Source: Leishmania mexicana MHOM/GT/2001/U1103
Taxonomy: Eukaryota; Euglenozoa; Kinetoplastea; Trypanosomatida; Trypanosomatidae
Direction of reading: 5' to 3'
Length of the DNA: 64,000 nucleotides
NCBI RefSeq assembly: GCF_000234665.1
Contig: NC_018314.1
Coordinates: 395,130-459,129, forward strand
Of this stretch, positions 1-9,987 are shown one piece after another. The position numbers were made by a program, and so were the translations under genes. Under the pieces are notes generated by a model. The model searched no databases. It was not told where the DNA came from and saw only the letters and a list, made by a program, of their open reading frames with translations. The first letter of the stretch is position 1. Each line of letters opens with the position of its first letter.

Positions 1-99
1 AAGGGGAAGGGGAAGTGGCGTGGGGAGCGACGGAGGTGCTGAACGTCTAATGTCCTCTCTTCCCCCCCCACTCACCCTTGCCCCTCTGCTCTTCCTCGG

Positions 100-2667
100 T
101 TAAAGTCGCCGCGAGTTTTTCTCCGCCTCGAGCTTCTGGCGAGCGCGGATCAGCTCCGACATGCGCTTCACCTCCTCACGCCGCAGCGGGTCCTCTTGGT
201 CGTCCTCCACTGCCCTCGCGCGCGACTGCGCGTTGGCTTGGTGCGCACCTGCTGCCCCTGCCGTGGTCATGTGGCGCGGCGGCTTTGAGAAATGACGACG
301 ACCGCGTGCCACGGCCGCTGCGCGATGTGAGCTCCCGCTGTCGCCACCAGCCGCATCACCGCCGCCACGAGCACCACCCCCGGCGTCGCTGCCGGTGAGA
401 GTCCCGCTATGAAGCTCCGATGTGTCCGTCGATGCACCGTCGAAGTCGAGCACGCGGCCGCCAGTTGAGGGAAGCGCCGCCACCACGGCCAAGGGCACAT
501 CGTCCTCGTCCTCCTGATTCTCGATGAAGCCGGCACCCGCCGCAGCAGACGAACGCCTACGCAGCTGATTCGCGGAGGCCCCCAACGCACCGCCCTCACG
601 GCCGCCAGGCCCGGCTCCGTGAGGGTACAGTAGCGCACGGGCAGCGGAGGAGGAGATACCGGCAACATCGGCTGCCGTTCTGCCGCGGCGGCCGCCGGGT
701 CCTTGTCCACCCGCACCGCCACCTGTGCCTTCGTGTGCCAGGGGGACACGGCGGTTGTTGGCGGGTATCACAATCGGCACCGCGGACACCACCGCAGCGG
801 CTGAGCTGCTGTCCTTGTCGTCATGCACAGCACCCTCACCGTGCCCTGCATCCTTGACGGGGGAGGAGAGGGTAGAGGATGGACCAGGGTCGGCTTCCCC
901 GGCTGCGTCTGCAGCCAACGCTAGAAGCTTCTGCGCCAGCACAGCAACGTGCAGCGGCAACGTCGAGGAGGGCTTCGCCAGCGCTGCGGTGCGCTCGATC
1001 GACGGCACCTGCACATCAGCGCGGTAGTCGGCCACCAGCTCTGCCAAGTGGTTCACGCGCTCCGCCACCTCCATGACGAGGGCCTGGTTCGCTTCGTTGG
1101 CACCAACGTGGGCCGCCAAGGACTCCTTCTCCTCGCGCACAAACATCCGCAGCTCGCGCTCCATCAAAGTTGAGGGTGCCGTGCCGACGATGGCTGAAAC
1201 CGCGTCGAGCGTGGTGCTCCCGGTCCTGAGTCGCGTGGCGACACCAACGCAGTACTTTGTCTGCTTCACCCGCTCGCGCAGGTGCTGCACGTCTTGCTCT
1301 AGTGCCGCTTGCGCCTCGCGCAGGTAGGTTAGACCGTTTTGCAGACGATACTGCTGGTCGATCTCTGCCTGATAGACCTCGATGAGGGCATCAAGAGTGT
1401 TGACCTTCGCCACTCGCATCATGTCACGGAAGGCCACTTCGTACGCAGCGACACGCTCATCCGTGCCGGTGGACGATTCGCCGGTGCCGTCCTCCTGCGA
1501 CGCAGTGGTGACCCGCAGCACCGTCAAGGCCGCGCGGGAGTTCATGCGCTGATACTCCAGCTGCGCCTTCGTGTTCTCTGCGGCCTCGAGCATCTGGTTT
1601 TCCTCCTCGAGCTGCTGCTGCAAGTCTACCACGCGGCGCTCTTGCCGCTGCGTCGCCACGAGGTCCTTGCCCACCTCCCTCCGCTTCTGCTGCAGTGCCT
1701 TCTCCTTCGCGTTGCGCATACGTGAGGCGTTCCTCTGAACAGCCTGCAGGGCTTCGACGGCTGTCGTGTACGCCGCACGCGCGGTGTCGTACAGTTGGAG
1801 CAGCTTGAGGTAATCGCGGTGGCGGTCTGCATACTCCGTCTCCAGCAGCGTCTGGTGCGCATCGTACTGCGCCGCCTCGGCGGAGAGAATGCCCAGATGA
1901 TGCCGGTAGTTGGCCAACACGACGCCAGCGACGCGCTGCTTGGAGAGCACCTTGTTGATGAGCTGCTCAAGCCGCATCATGCGCAGGTACACCGACCGGT
2001 TGGCGCCCATCAGCAGTTTGTCCGGGTCTAGCATGATCTGCGCCTGCCCCGCTAGCGCCTCTTGTTTTTTTGCCTCGGCGTCGAAGGCAGTCTCGTCAAC
2101 TTTGAGTTCATGCAGCACCTTGTTGCACCGCTGGTGTGCGAGGTGGATGCGCTGCGACAGCGCCTCCACCTCGGCTTCAGTGACGGTCGCCGGCTCATTC
2201 GGCGCACCATTCGAGTGTCCCTGGGCCCCAGTCGCCGCGACGATCCCCGCCGCGGCCGCCGCCTCCACATCGCGCCTTCGTCTCTCCCCGGCTTGAATAA
2301 TGTTGCGCAGGGTGGCGTTGTCATCGCAGAGCGTGCGGAGCTGGCGCCTATACTGGACAAGCTGCTGCTGGCGTTGCACCTCTAGGCGCGACTGCTGCTG
2401 CAGCGCATCGTGAAGCTGCTGGCTGATGGAGGCCACCTCGCCCGAAGCGTTTTTCCTAAACGAGGCCGCGGACGCAGGATGTGGTCTGTGGCGACTGAGA
2501 ACCATCTGTCCTGACTGCATCGCGGACGCAGGCCGATGTACACCACCGCCACCCGAGAAGGGCTGCCCCTGTTGCTGACGACGCTGCATGAGTGTTGGCT
2601 TACTCTCGACATGCTGACTGATGCTGGTGGAGCCCACCCTGGTCGCTGGTGAGACGGAGCGCATCAT
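100..2667 (-). CDS. Coiled-coil protein, possibly outer dynein arm docking complex-like
   Basis: This is an 855-aa protein, started at the first in-frame ATG (a pair of ATGs opens the frame); the codons just upstream include only a GTG. Residues 1-75 are Ser/Gln-rich and disordered, about 80-560 are mainly heptad-like coiled coil, and the C-terminal third is low-complexity Gly/Ala/Ser with acidic patches and a short basic helix at the end. The stretch from about residue 233 (LEQLINKVLSK) has the spacing of the conserved core of the CCDC63/CCDC114/CCDC151 docking family as I remember it: L-E, then K, then an R-x-x-L and a final acidic residue. If that holds, it would help anchor outer dynein arms on axonemal doublets. 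The coiled-coil call is firm; the docking-complex identity is inference. It is the most 3' gene of the window, and its stop codon lies 100 bases from the edge. Confidence 0.8.
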   Translation of the reverse strand: MMRSVSPATRVGSTSISQHVESKPTLMQRRQQQGQPFSGGGGVHRPASAMQSGQMVLSRHRPHPASAASFRKNASGEVASISQQLHDALQQQSRLEVQRQQQLVQYRRQLRTLCDDNATLRNIIQAGERRRRDVEAAAAAGIVAATGAQGHSNGAPNEPATVTEAEVEALSQRIHLAHQRCNKVLHELKVDETAFDAEAKKQEALAGQAQIMLDPDKLLMGANRSVYLRMMRLEQLINKVLSKQRVAGVVLANYRHHLGILSAEAAQYDAHQTLLETEYADRHRDYLKLLQLYDTARAAYTTAVEALQAVQRNASRMRNAKEKALQQKRREVGKDLVATQRQERRVVDLQQQLEEENQMLEAAENTKAQLEYQRMNSRAALTVLRVTTASQEDGTGESSTGTDERVAAYEVAFRDMMRVAKVNTLDALIEVYQAEIDQQYRLQNGLTYLREAQAALEQDVQHLRERVKQTKYCVGVATRLRTGSTTLDAVSAIVGTAPSTLMERELRMFVREEKESLAAHVGANEANQALVMEVAERVNHLAELVADYRADVQVPSIERTAALAKPSSTLPLHVAVLAQKLLALAADAAGEADPGPSSTLSSPVKDAGHGEGAVHDDKDSSSAAAVVSAVPIVIPANNRRVPLAHEGTGGGAGGQGPGGRRGRTAADVAGISSSAARALLYPHGAGPGGREGGALGASANQLRRRSSAAAGAGFIENQEDEDDVPLAVVAALPSTGGRVLDFDGASTDTSELHSGTLTGSDAGGGARGGGDAAGGDSGSSHRAAAVARGRRHFSKPPRHMTTAGAAGAHQANAQSRARAVEDDQEDPLRREEVKRMSELIRARQKLEAEKNSRRL

Positions 2668-3862
2668 CGTTGCCGAAACGGTCACCGAGGAGGAGGATCC
2701 TTCTCCGCCACCCTTCGTCTTTCAAAGTGCGTCAGGGGCGTTGTGGCGTGTGTGTATGTATGAGAGGTGGCGCGGGTTGCTGCGTAAGACCGTTGGTGTA
2801 TGGGCGCACGTATGCGTGAGCCTCAGGGACGAGTCACACACGCCTCCCCTTTCCTTCTGAATCCCACGAACGTCTGTAGAGGAAAGACACGCTGAGGTTC
2901 GCCGTTTCTATGCAACGTGTGCGTGCTTGTAGGCGTGTTCGTGCACCCAAGAAAAGCCAACTGATGCTATTCTCGTCCTTCGACGAGTACGTGTGAGAGA
3001 TGCGCTGCACGCAACGGACTGTGACCCGGGTACAACGTGCTGAGAGGCGGACAGGCAGAAGGGAGAGGTACATGTGACGGGAAGCGTCACAGTGACAGCG
3101 GCAGACGCGTGGGTTGGACAGCAGTCACATATGCGCTGCTTTCTGCTGCTCGCCACCAGGACGCGAACGAAAACATCTTGGCGGCTCCACAACGTCCCGG
3201 GTGCCTCTCTCAATATACGGCCGCCTCACAGAGGAGAAATGCATGAAGACCCAGACACTCGCCACGCATTCTACTGTGACGTGCCACCACAAGGGGGGGG
3301 CTATTGGTTGCCATCTGCATCACACACAGACACGCATGCATGCTGTCGGCCTCATCATGGCATTGCTGTCATTTTTCCTGTTTCCTTTTGCTGATGACGA
3401 CCCTGCAGAGGAGCTGAGGGAGGGACGGGGTGGGGGGTGGGGAAGAGAGAGAGGGGGAGGCGTGTGCGGCCAGACACCTCGTCTGCGAAGCTTCCCTCTC
3501 CACGGCGGACTCGAGGAAGCCCATGCGACTCGGCTGCCAGCTACGACAACCAGCACAGCACACAGACACACACACACACACCTCCCCGCACCTCTCACTT
3601 GGCCGATCCACCCCCTCCCCACTCCCCGCCCCCACACACGGATACGCAGGCTTGCTTCTGGACTCAGAACGAGAACACACACACACACACAGAAAAATAC
3701 AAAAGAAAAGAGTCTATGGAGGCATCACGCGCACACAACGGGGGAGACGGATGGCTTCGCCAGAGAGCAGCGGGTGGGGGTGGGGGGTTGCGGGGCAGGG
3801 AGAGAAACCCTCCCCGCCCTCACCCCCACCCGCTGCTCTCCAGTAAAGCCATCTATGCTCCT
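2668..3862. other. Intergenic spacer, 3' flank of H3 copy 1 and leader of the coiled-coil gene
   Basis: No coding region is supported here. The half next to H3 holds two CA microsatellites (about 3563-3582 and 3674-3692), G-runs and the large inverted repeat annotated separately at 3763-3840. The half next to the coiled-coil gene is of ordinary complexity. Confidence 0.6.
3763..3840 (-). repeat. 20-bp perfect inverted repeat (long hairpin) just after the H3 stop
   Basis: Positions 3763-3782 are the exact reverse complement of 3821-3840 (arm gagagcagcgggtgggggtg). Inside, a further G-rich arm around 3790-3800 can pair with 3809-3818 with one bulge, leaving a small loop. The RNA hairpin would begin 22 nt after the TAG of the upstream H3 gene. 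The second H3 copy has no equivalent. Possible roles are 3'-UTR stability or processing control; none is shown. Confidence 0.85.
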
Positions 3863-4255
3863 CTAATGGCGCTCACCGCGCAGGCGCAGCGCCAGCTGGA
3901 TGTCCTTCGGCTGGATCGTCACGCGCTTCGCGTGGATGCAGGCCAGGTTCGTGTCCGCCATCAGCGACACAACGTACGCCTCCGTCGCCTCCTGGATCGC
4001 CATGATGGCGCTGCTCTGGAAGCGCAGGCCCTCCTTCTGCGCGCTCGACACCTCGCGCACCAGGCGCTGGAACGGCGCGCACTGGATCAGCAGGTTCGTG
4101 CTCTTCTGGAACTTGCGGATCTCGCGGATCGCGCAGGTGCCCGGGCGCCAGCGGCGATGCAGCTTCTTCACGCCGGACGCCGCGCTCGGCGCCTTCTTGC
4201 TCTTCTTCGACGTGATGGTGCGCTTCGCGCGGGCGGTCTCCTTGGTGCGGGACAT
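3863..4255 (-). CDS. Histone H3 (copy 1)
   Basis: This is a 130-aa histone H3 of trypanosomatid type. The N-terminus [11 protein letters not shown] aligns with ART-K of canonical H3, but the usual STGGK segment is replaced by a Ser/Lys-rich stretch. The fold then runs through [36 protein letters not shown] and the C-terminal [18 protein letters not shown]. It packages DNA in the nucleosome with H4, H2A and H2B. The start is the ATG of MSRTKE; the longer open frame upstream is low-complexity leader. The coding sequence is identical at every base to the copy at 9088-9480, and the identity stops within 7 bases of the stop and one base of the start. Histone expression in this group is controlled after transcription, and a strong hairpin follows this copy only. 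Confidence 0.98.
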   Translation of the reverse strand: MSRTKETARAKRTITSKKSKKAPSAASGVKKLHRRWRPGTCAIREIRKFQKSTNLLIQCAPFQRLVREVSSAQKEGLRFQSSAIMAIQEATEAYVVSLMADTNLACIHAKRVTIQPKDIQLALRLRGERH

Positions 4256-5997
4256 GGTGTTGTGGGGGGGGGGGTGGAGCGAGGGTTGACGGGTGGGTGG
4301 ATGGTGGTGGCGGTGGTGGCTGCGGAGTGATGCGGACTGCGAAGAGAAAACAACGAGAGGAAGGTCGTGACGAGAGGGGGCAGAGAGATAATGGGGAGGG
4401 GTGGAGAGTGATGGGGACGATAGTGTGCGTGCGCGCGCGCCTGTATTCATGCGCGACAGCACGCTGGGTGCTCGCACCCCGGGAGAGCAGTATGGCAGGC
4501 GGATGCAGCAGGACGACAGGGGAGAGGAGGAGAGGTTCTACGCTAGAAAGAGCGGAGGGGGGAGAGGCATGGGGAATCGATCGGGACCGAATCTCCAGCT
4601 TGCAACCACCCACACGAGGGGATGAGTCAAGTCACACGCGCACACACGTATACAGAGAGAGAGAGAGAGAACGGAGGAACATACTTTTGTGAGGCACGAG
4701 GGCCGGTATAAGGTGTGCGTGCGTGCGTGCGTGGAGGCGTTGAGGGTAGAGGGAGGGCGGGAAGGTAAGAGTGACGTCGCTATGCCATCGAGAGGCAAAG
4801 CGCGTATCGAATATGGTGCGTGTCGGCGAGTGTGGAGACCGCGACCGGGTGATTGGCTCACGCCGCCTCGGACGCAGCGGAGAGAGCAAGAGAGGTGGGC
4901 GTAAAAGCAGGGCAAGGGGGGGGGGAGGGGAGAGAAGGGGGGAGGAGGAGGCCACGGTGCAAGCCACTCCACATCCACGCACCTGGCGGAAGCCTACACA
5001 AAGATAGAACAGTAACGTATGTGCCTTCGGCATCGGGGGGATACACGTACACGAGAGTTCAAAGCAATGCAGCTACTCAACTGATCGCGACCCCGCCATG
5101 CTCGTCCTCGCATCCCTCTCACCGGTCCTTCTCTGTCTGGGTTCGCTTGCCTATCACCTCTTGCTTACGCACAGAGTCTGGAGCCAGCGCAGACTAGGAC
5201 CAGGGCGAGGCTCCCGAGAAGCGGCTGACCGCGCAGTGTGACGCGCGCCAACATGCGAGGACCGAGGCAATGCAGAGAGAGAGGCGGCGAGGTGCACGAT
5301 GACGCCGCGTGGAGAGAAAGGGGAAGATGGAATCACGTCAGGCTCGGAGAGAGAGATCACACTATAGAAAATAAAGCCAACACAAGCGCAGACAGGCATT
5401 ACACCGATACAACGGCAGCCGTGGAGGGGAGGGGGTGGGTGGGGGGGGCCGTCGTCTTTCTCCGTTGTGCTCGGCATGTGATCGGATTGGCGTGTGGATG
5501 CACGCACGCGGCTGTGTGTGGGCAAACTTGTACCACTCCCCCACCACCTCCCACCCTTTCCCCTATCCCGCATCGGCGCCACGGGTTGATCGAGGTGCAC
5601 ACACACACACACACACATACATACATGAGGAAAAAGCAGCAGCAGAGGGGAGGAAGCAACCAAACAACGGAAGGGAATGGGCAGAGTGCAAGCACACACA
5701 CGCACAAGCACACACGACAGCAACGCGCTGACGTGTATGCGTGTATGTCCACGTGCATGCCTTTTGTGCAGGAAGAAAAACCATACAAAATAGAAAGGAT
5801 GTGTGCATCAGCGCTTTGCTGTGTGTGTGTTTGGGGGGGGGGGGAGGAGGGAGGCGGTTTGTGAGGGCGCCGTGCTCGCTGAGGCCGCTCCTCCTCTACA
5901 GAGTGTTCAGCACCCCCTCCCCCCACCCACCCGCCTTTTTTTTTCCATCTTCCTCACAGCCGCAAAGCTCGAGCGACGGTCGTTGCATCGGCACTCG
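4256..5997. other. Intergenic spacer between the FAM151-like gene and H3 copy 1
   Basis: No coding region is supported. It contains GA, GT/CA and G-run microsatellites (for example GA at 4655-4669, CA near 5600-5617 and a G-run at 5833-5844), and a T-run at 5938-5946 shortly after the FAM151-like stop. It should hold the 3' UTR of that gene and the 5' UTR of H3 copy 1. Confidence 0.6.
4337..4364 (-). promoter_or_regulatory. Candidate trans-splice acceptor for H3 copy 1
   Basis: Read on the minus strand, a pyrimidine tract (tcctctcgttgttttctc) is followed by TTCGCAG. The AG lies about 80 nt before the H3 ATG. This is the usual arrangement for spliced-leader addition, but it is predicted by eye. 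Confidence 0.45.
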
Positions 5998-7842
5998 TCA
6001 GGTGTCAATGCTGCAATAGGGGAAAAAGACACGTGCGACTCTGTCCACGTTCACCTGAAAAGCGCCATCATCATCGATCTTCAAGGATGCCATCGGCTGC
6101 GCAACAGACGACGCGACGGCCAGGGAGGCGTGCGATGGTGGTCGGATGGCCTTCCTAAAGGTCGGAAACACACGCGGATCGTCCGATGGCGTCATCGTCG
6201 CAGCTGTTGGGGCCGCCGCGTGCTTCAGTGACTCCTCCTCCAGCAGCTCCGCCTCAACCACCTTGCCTACCGCGCCGCTCATGCACGTCTTCGTCGTTGC
6301 ACTTGTGGTGGCGCGCGGCGCGCTGAAGAGCTTCGTCGTGTGCTCCAGCACGGCTGCGGCGACACGGCGAGTCTCGTCTGCCTTCCGCGCCGCCGCGTTG
6401 AGGGATGCCGTGGCCGCTACCGACGACTCGAAGGCCTGCTGCCGCTCCTTCGCTGTGTACACGTCGGCGAAGACGCTCTCAAACATCATCGTGAACGTGA
6501 TGTGCCGCACAAGGCGTGACGCGGGCGGTGGCGCCGACGCGCTGACGACCGCCTGATCGCTGCGTTTCGCCATCTCCTCCGTGCCCACGATGCCAGAGAG
6601 GGCGGTGCCTCCGCTGTGCTCCACGGCTGCCCCATTCCTGTGCCGGTGCGCAGAGGACTCGAGCTCCTTACAGAGGCCGTCCAGGAAGGACTTCATGGAT
6701 GCGGCATCCTCGAGGAGGCTGTAAAAGACGTATCGCGGTTGCGGCATCACCGTCGACGCTGAGGCAGTGGCTGGTGACGCCGCGGTGGACTTGGTCATCG
6801 TCAGCACTCCAGCCGGGACGGTACGCGGGCAGAGGACCCAGCCAAGAGAAAAGCCAAGCGGAACGCGAGGGCCGAGCACCTGGGCCGTTCGCACCATGAG
6901 ATCTTGCACGACGGATGCCGGGGCCGCAGCAAACGATAAGGGGTGCGGGGTGACCCCGGTCTGCGCGACCACATCGGCGCTCCACCACAGCTCTACGGCC
7001 ACAGCGGCGGGAGGATGCGACGCTGCTGGCATGAACGGCTGGCCTTGCGGATTGGATGGCGTCGCCGAAGCGTCGGTTGAGTGATCGACGACCGAGAGTG
7101 AGGCGTGTTGGCGCACAGTACCGGACATGGCCGCAGCTGTGCATCCCTCGCTGTGGGGCTGCCGGCATAGTTCCTCAAGGCCCGCCCACGTATGCGCCTC
7201 GGCGTGCGTGAGGAGCTGTTGCGCTGCCGGGAGCGCTTCAAAGTGAAGCTTTACAATGACTCGCAGAGGCGGCACAGCTGCTGGGGGGCGGATGGAGGCT
7301 TCGGCCAAGAGGGCGGCGCGTTGCTGCCACCCCTTCACTGCCTCCGCCAAAGCGTGGAGAAACGCCTCGAGTGGAAAGGTGCTGCCCTCCGCCGCATCCG
7401 CGGTCGCTGTGGCAGCTGGAGAACGATCGTTGTGTGCGCTTTGATCCTTGTTGCCGTTGCCGTCGCCTGAGCACACGTCGACCGCCGCTGACGGCAGAGG
7501 GTCGCGTCGCATGACGGCCGTTTCCAGGGTCGGGTGCCACTGAACATTCGCCTCGATACCGATGACTGTATACACCGGTGCGTTGGAGCAGCCGTTGGCA
7601 GCTGTGACGTCGCCACCACCACCACCACCACTGACGTTTGTGTCTGCCAACGTGCTGTGGTTGATCTTGGCCTCGCTGCCTCGCACTCCACATTCGTGTT
7701 CTTCGTAAAATAGTCCATCGATGGCCTGCGCCGCCTCCAGCAACGCGGCCTGGGAGTTCACGGCGTGAAACCACTTCACATGTGCGTAACGGTGCTCCAC
7801 GCCGTCTGTAATGGCGGAGCAGTTCGGGCCATGTCCATTCAT
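5998..7842 (-). CDS. FAM151/menorin-like domain protein
   Basis: This 614-aa protein carries, in order, the landmarks of the FAM151 (menorin, DUF2181) domain, which is related to the phospholipase C/GDPD TIM-barrel superfamily: KWFHAVNS at 23-30, VIGIEANV at 93-100, a block ending MRRDP at 111-115, PLEAFLHAL at 157-165, VIVKLHF at 195-201, WWSADV at 276-281 and LGFSLGWVL at 329-337. From memory, animal relatives read W-HAVNS, IEADV, MAHPP, KLDFK, W-NADI and LSLGW. The protein therefore keeps the scaffold but replaces the acid of EAD by Asn, and the His-Pro-Pro by Arg-Arg-Asp. Low-complexity insertions separate the blocks, and the C-terminus (400-614) is unfamiliar and partly helical. No signal peptide is evident at the chosen start; the open frame upstream is CA-rich leader. 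The ATG used is the first after a long pyrimidine tract. Molecular function is unknown for the family. Confidence 0.82.
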   Translation of the reverse strand: MNGHGPNCSAITDGVEHRYAHVKWFHAVNSQAALLEAAQAIDGLFYEEHECGVRGSEAKINHSTLADTNVSGGGGGGDVTAANGCSNAPVYTVIGIEANVQWHPTLETAVMRRDPLPSAAVDVCSGDGNGNKDQSAHNDRSPAATATADAAEGSTFPLEAFLHALAEAVKGWQQRAALLAEASIRPPAAVPPLRVIVKLHFEALPAAQQLLTHAEAHTWAGLEELCRQPHSEGCTAAAMSGTVRQHASLSVVDHSTDASATPSNPQGQPFMPAASHPPAAVAVELWWSADVVAQTGVTPHPLSFAAAPASVVQDLMVRTAQVLGPRVPLGFSLGWVLCPRTVPAGVLTMTKSTAASPATASASTVMPQPRYVFYSLLEDAASMKSFLDGLCKELESSAHRHRNGAAVEHSGGTALSGIVGTEEMAKRSDQAVVSASAPPPASRLVRHITFTMMFESVFADVYTAKERQQAFESSVAATASLNAAARKADETRRVAAAVLEHTTKLFSAPRATTSATTKTCMSGAVGKVVEAELLEEESLKHAAAPTAATMTPSDDPRVFPTFRKAIRPPSHASLAVASSVAQPMASLKIDDDGAFQVNVDRVARVFFPYCSIDT

Positions 7843-9087
7843 GGAGGTGGGGAGACAGGGAGGGGGTGGGGGACGGAGGCGGCAGCGGAGCGAGATGGCG
7901 AGTAGGGTATCCAAGCACAGTCTGCCCCTCTTACGATGGTGGTGGTGGTGTGTGTGTGTGTGTGTTGGTGCGTGTTTGTAGGTCCATGCGCCACTGGCAT
8001 TGACCCCTGCACGCATGCAGCGATGCATGTGAGGGCGGCACCCATGGTGTGCGTCAGTGTGCGGGGAGGGGAGGGAGGCCGAGAATAAAGAAGAGCATAC
8101 AGAAGGGAAAAGCCCCACACACCCACACACACTAGTTGAGAGGCTGGTGGTGGTGGTGCAAATCCTCGCACGATTTACCATTCCACGGTTTTCGACCCAG
8201 CGAGTGACCATCCACCATCGGACGAAGAGCGTCCGACATCTGGCAACGACATCACCCACGTAAAACCTCGCGCACGGCTACGGATGGGGGGGGGGAGCTT
8301 CCTTCAGTGGGAGCTCATGCAGACGCACGCGGTCGCTTGACACACGCGAAGGTCGAAGAAAGGGGTAGCGTGCTCCCCCCTCCTCCTCCTCCGCCGACGC
8401 TGATCACGGGATGGCGTAGACGTTGGTGACTCTCTTGCTTTCACACGCCCACAAAGAGGCCTGCTTCATCCCGCGCAAGACTACGCCGCCGCTCGCCGCC
8501 CCCTCTCCCTCGCAGTGCCTTCGTTGTTGTCGATTTACCTGTGCGGATGGGTGCAGACATCGCCAAGCCTGCGTCGAGGCCCGCACCCCGCACCTTGCCG
8601 CCACGCATCTTCGAGGCCTCCTTTGCCAAGCAGAAGGGAGATGGGTGTGGGGACGGTGAGCAGGCAACACGCACCGCATCCTCCACGCCCCGGGAACCGC
8701 GAGAGAGTGAGATACGGGAGTGATGGCGTCGGCGTGCGAGGGTGGTGGTGGTGCCGGGGTGAGCGAGTAGGGGAGCGGTGGCCGCAAACACAGCGAGTCC
8801 ATGATAAGCGAGGAGTAACACGAGAAAGAATACACAAAACAAAGGAAAAGGGAAGGGCTTCTATGATACGCACGAGGTGCGTGTGCGTGTGCATGTGCGT
8901 GCGTGCATGTGGAGAGAGAGAGGGGGGAGTCGGGGGAGGGACACACCAAAACAAGGTCATTCAGCGTCTCCGCTCACAATCTTTCTCTCGCTCTCTCGCT
9001 TCCTGCGCCCTTCATCCTGGTTTCACCACTGCTGCACCGCACCAGCGACAGAGATAGAGGGGTAGAGCTAGAGTCCGCCTAGCTCCT
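7843..9087. other. Intergenic spacer between H3 copy 2 and the FAM151-like gene
   Basis: No coding region is supported. The part touching the FAM151-like ATG is a long pyrimidine tract on the minus strand (7843-7895), fitting a trans-splicing signal or 5' UTR. A GT tract lies at 7948-7964, with purine-rich repeats at 8870-8940. Confidence 0.6.
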
Positions 9088-9480
9088 CTAATGGCGCTCA
9101 CCGCGCAGGCGCAGCGCCAGCTGGATGTCCTTCGGCTGGATCGTCACGCGCTTCGCGTGGATGCAGGCCAGGTTCGTGTCCGCCATCAGCGACACAACGT
9201 ACGCCTCCGTCGCCTCCTGGATCGCCATGATGGCGCTGCTCTGGAAGCGCAGGCCCTCCTTCTGCGCGCTCGACACCTCGCGCACCAGGCGCTGGAACGG
9301 CGCGCACTGGATCAGCAGGTTCGTGCTCTTCTGGAACTTGCGGATCTCGCGGATCGCGCAGGTGCCCGGGCGCCAGCGGCGATGCAGCTTCTTCACGCCG
9401 GACGCCGCGCTCGGCGCCTTCTTGCTCTTCTTCGACGTGATGGTGCGCTTCGCGCGGGCGGTCTCCTTGGTGCGGGACAT
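9088..9480 (-). CDS. Histone H3 (copy 2)
   Basis: This is the second 130-aa histone H3, identical to copy 1 in protein and in all 393 coding bases. The flanks differ completely: the leader has GT/G-rich repeats and a TAGGCTTGG direct repeat, and the 3' side lacks the inverted repeat found after copy 1. The copies are not adjacent; the FAM151-like gene lies between them. Exact third-position identity with unrelated flanks points to recent gene conversion rather than selection on protein alone. The mRNAs could be regulated separately through their different UTRs. Confidence 0.98.
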   Translation of the reverse strand: MSRTKETARAKRTITSKKSKKAPSAASGVKKLHRRWRPGTCAIREIRKFQKSTNLLIQCAPFQRLVREVSSAQKEGLRFQSSAIMAIQEATEAYVVSLMADTNLACIHAKRVTIQPKDIQLALRLRGERH

Positions 9481-9893
9481 GTTGGTGCGGTGTGGGGGGG
9501 AGGGAGTGGGTGGGTGGGGTGGGTGGGTAGTGGTGGCTGTGGAGGCTGCGGCGTGTGTGCGAGTAGGCTTGGTAGGCTTGGTAGGCTCGAAGAGGCGTAG
9601 TGAGGGTCGAGGAGGTGTGTGAGAGAATGATGCATGCAAGTGCCCAACACGAGGTGTGTGTGTGTGTCGGGGAGTGGGCCGCGCATTGTAGCTGTGCCAG
9701 TCTGAGTGGTTGTTCTCTTCTGGGGAAGGGAACAGCACAGCAGCAAGGCAACGTAAGGGGTGTAGGCACCCACGGCGCTGTCCAATGCACGACAATCGCT
9801 TCTCGATGACTGCCCCACAGCATCATGCACCTTGTGTCCTCATTCATGCATGGCTGAGTGAACAGAAACAGCGCCACGAAGAACCTTGTGTGC

Positions 9894-9926
<33 letters not shown>

Positions 9927-9987
9927 CGCGCGCCTGAAGGGCACACGAGAAGCCGACGCCTCCCCTCCCTCCCGTCGCCACGATGAC
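9481..9987. other. Intergenic spacer between ARPC2-like gene and H3 copy 2
   Basis: It contains a short direct repeat (TAGGCTTGG twice plus a partial copy, about 9564-9588) in the H3 leader and a 15-unit TG tract at 9895-9924 close to the ARPC2-like stop. No gene is seen. Confidence 0.6.
9895..9924 (+). repeat. TG microsatellite, 15 units
   Basis: An uninterrupted TG repeat in the 3' flank of the ARPC2-like gene; it reads CA in the transcript. One of the longest dinucleotide tracts in the window. Confidence 0.95.

Noticed and set aside
3900..4289. Plus-strand frames opposite both H3 genes
   Set aside because: They are repeated only because the H3 coding sequence is duplicated, and their products have no protein-like features.
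7843..8259. N-terminal extension of the FAM151-like protein
   Set aside because: The frame is open, but its product is His/Thr/Cys-rich repeat translation, and it crosses a strong pyrimidine tract that fits a splice signal just before the chosen ATG.
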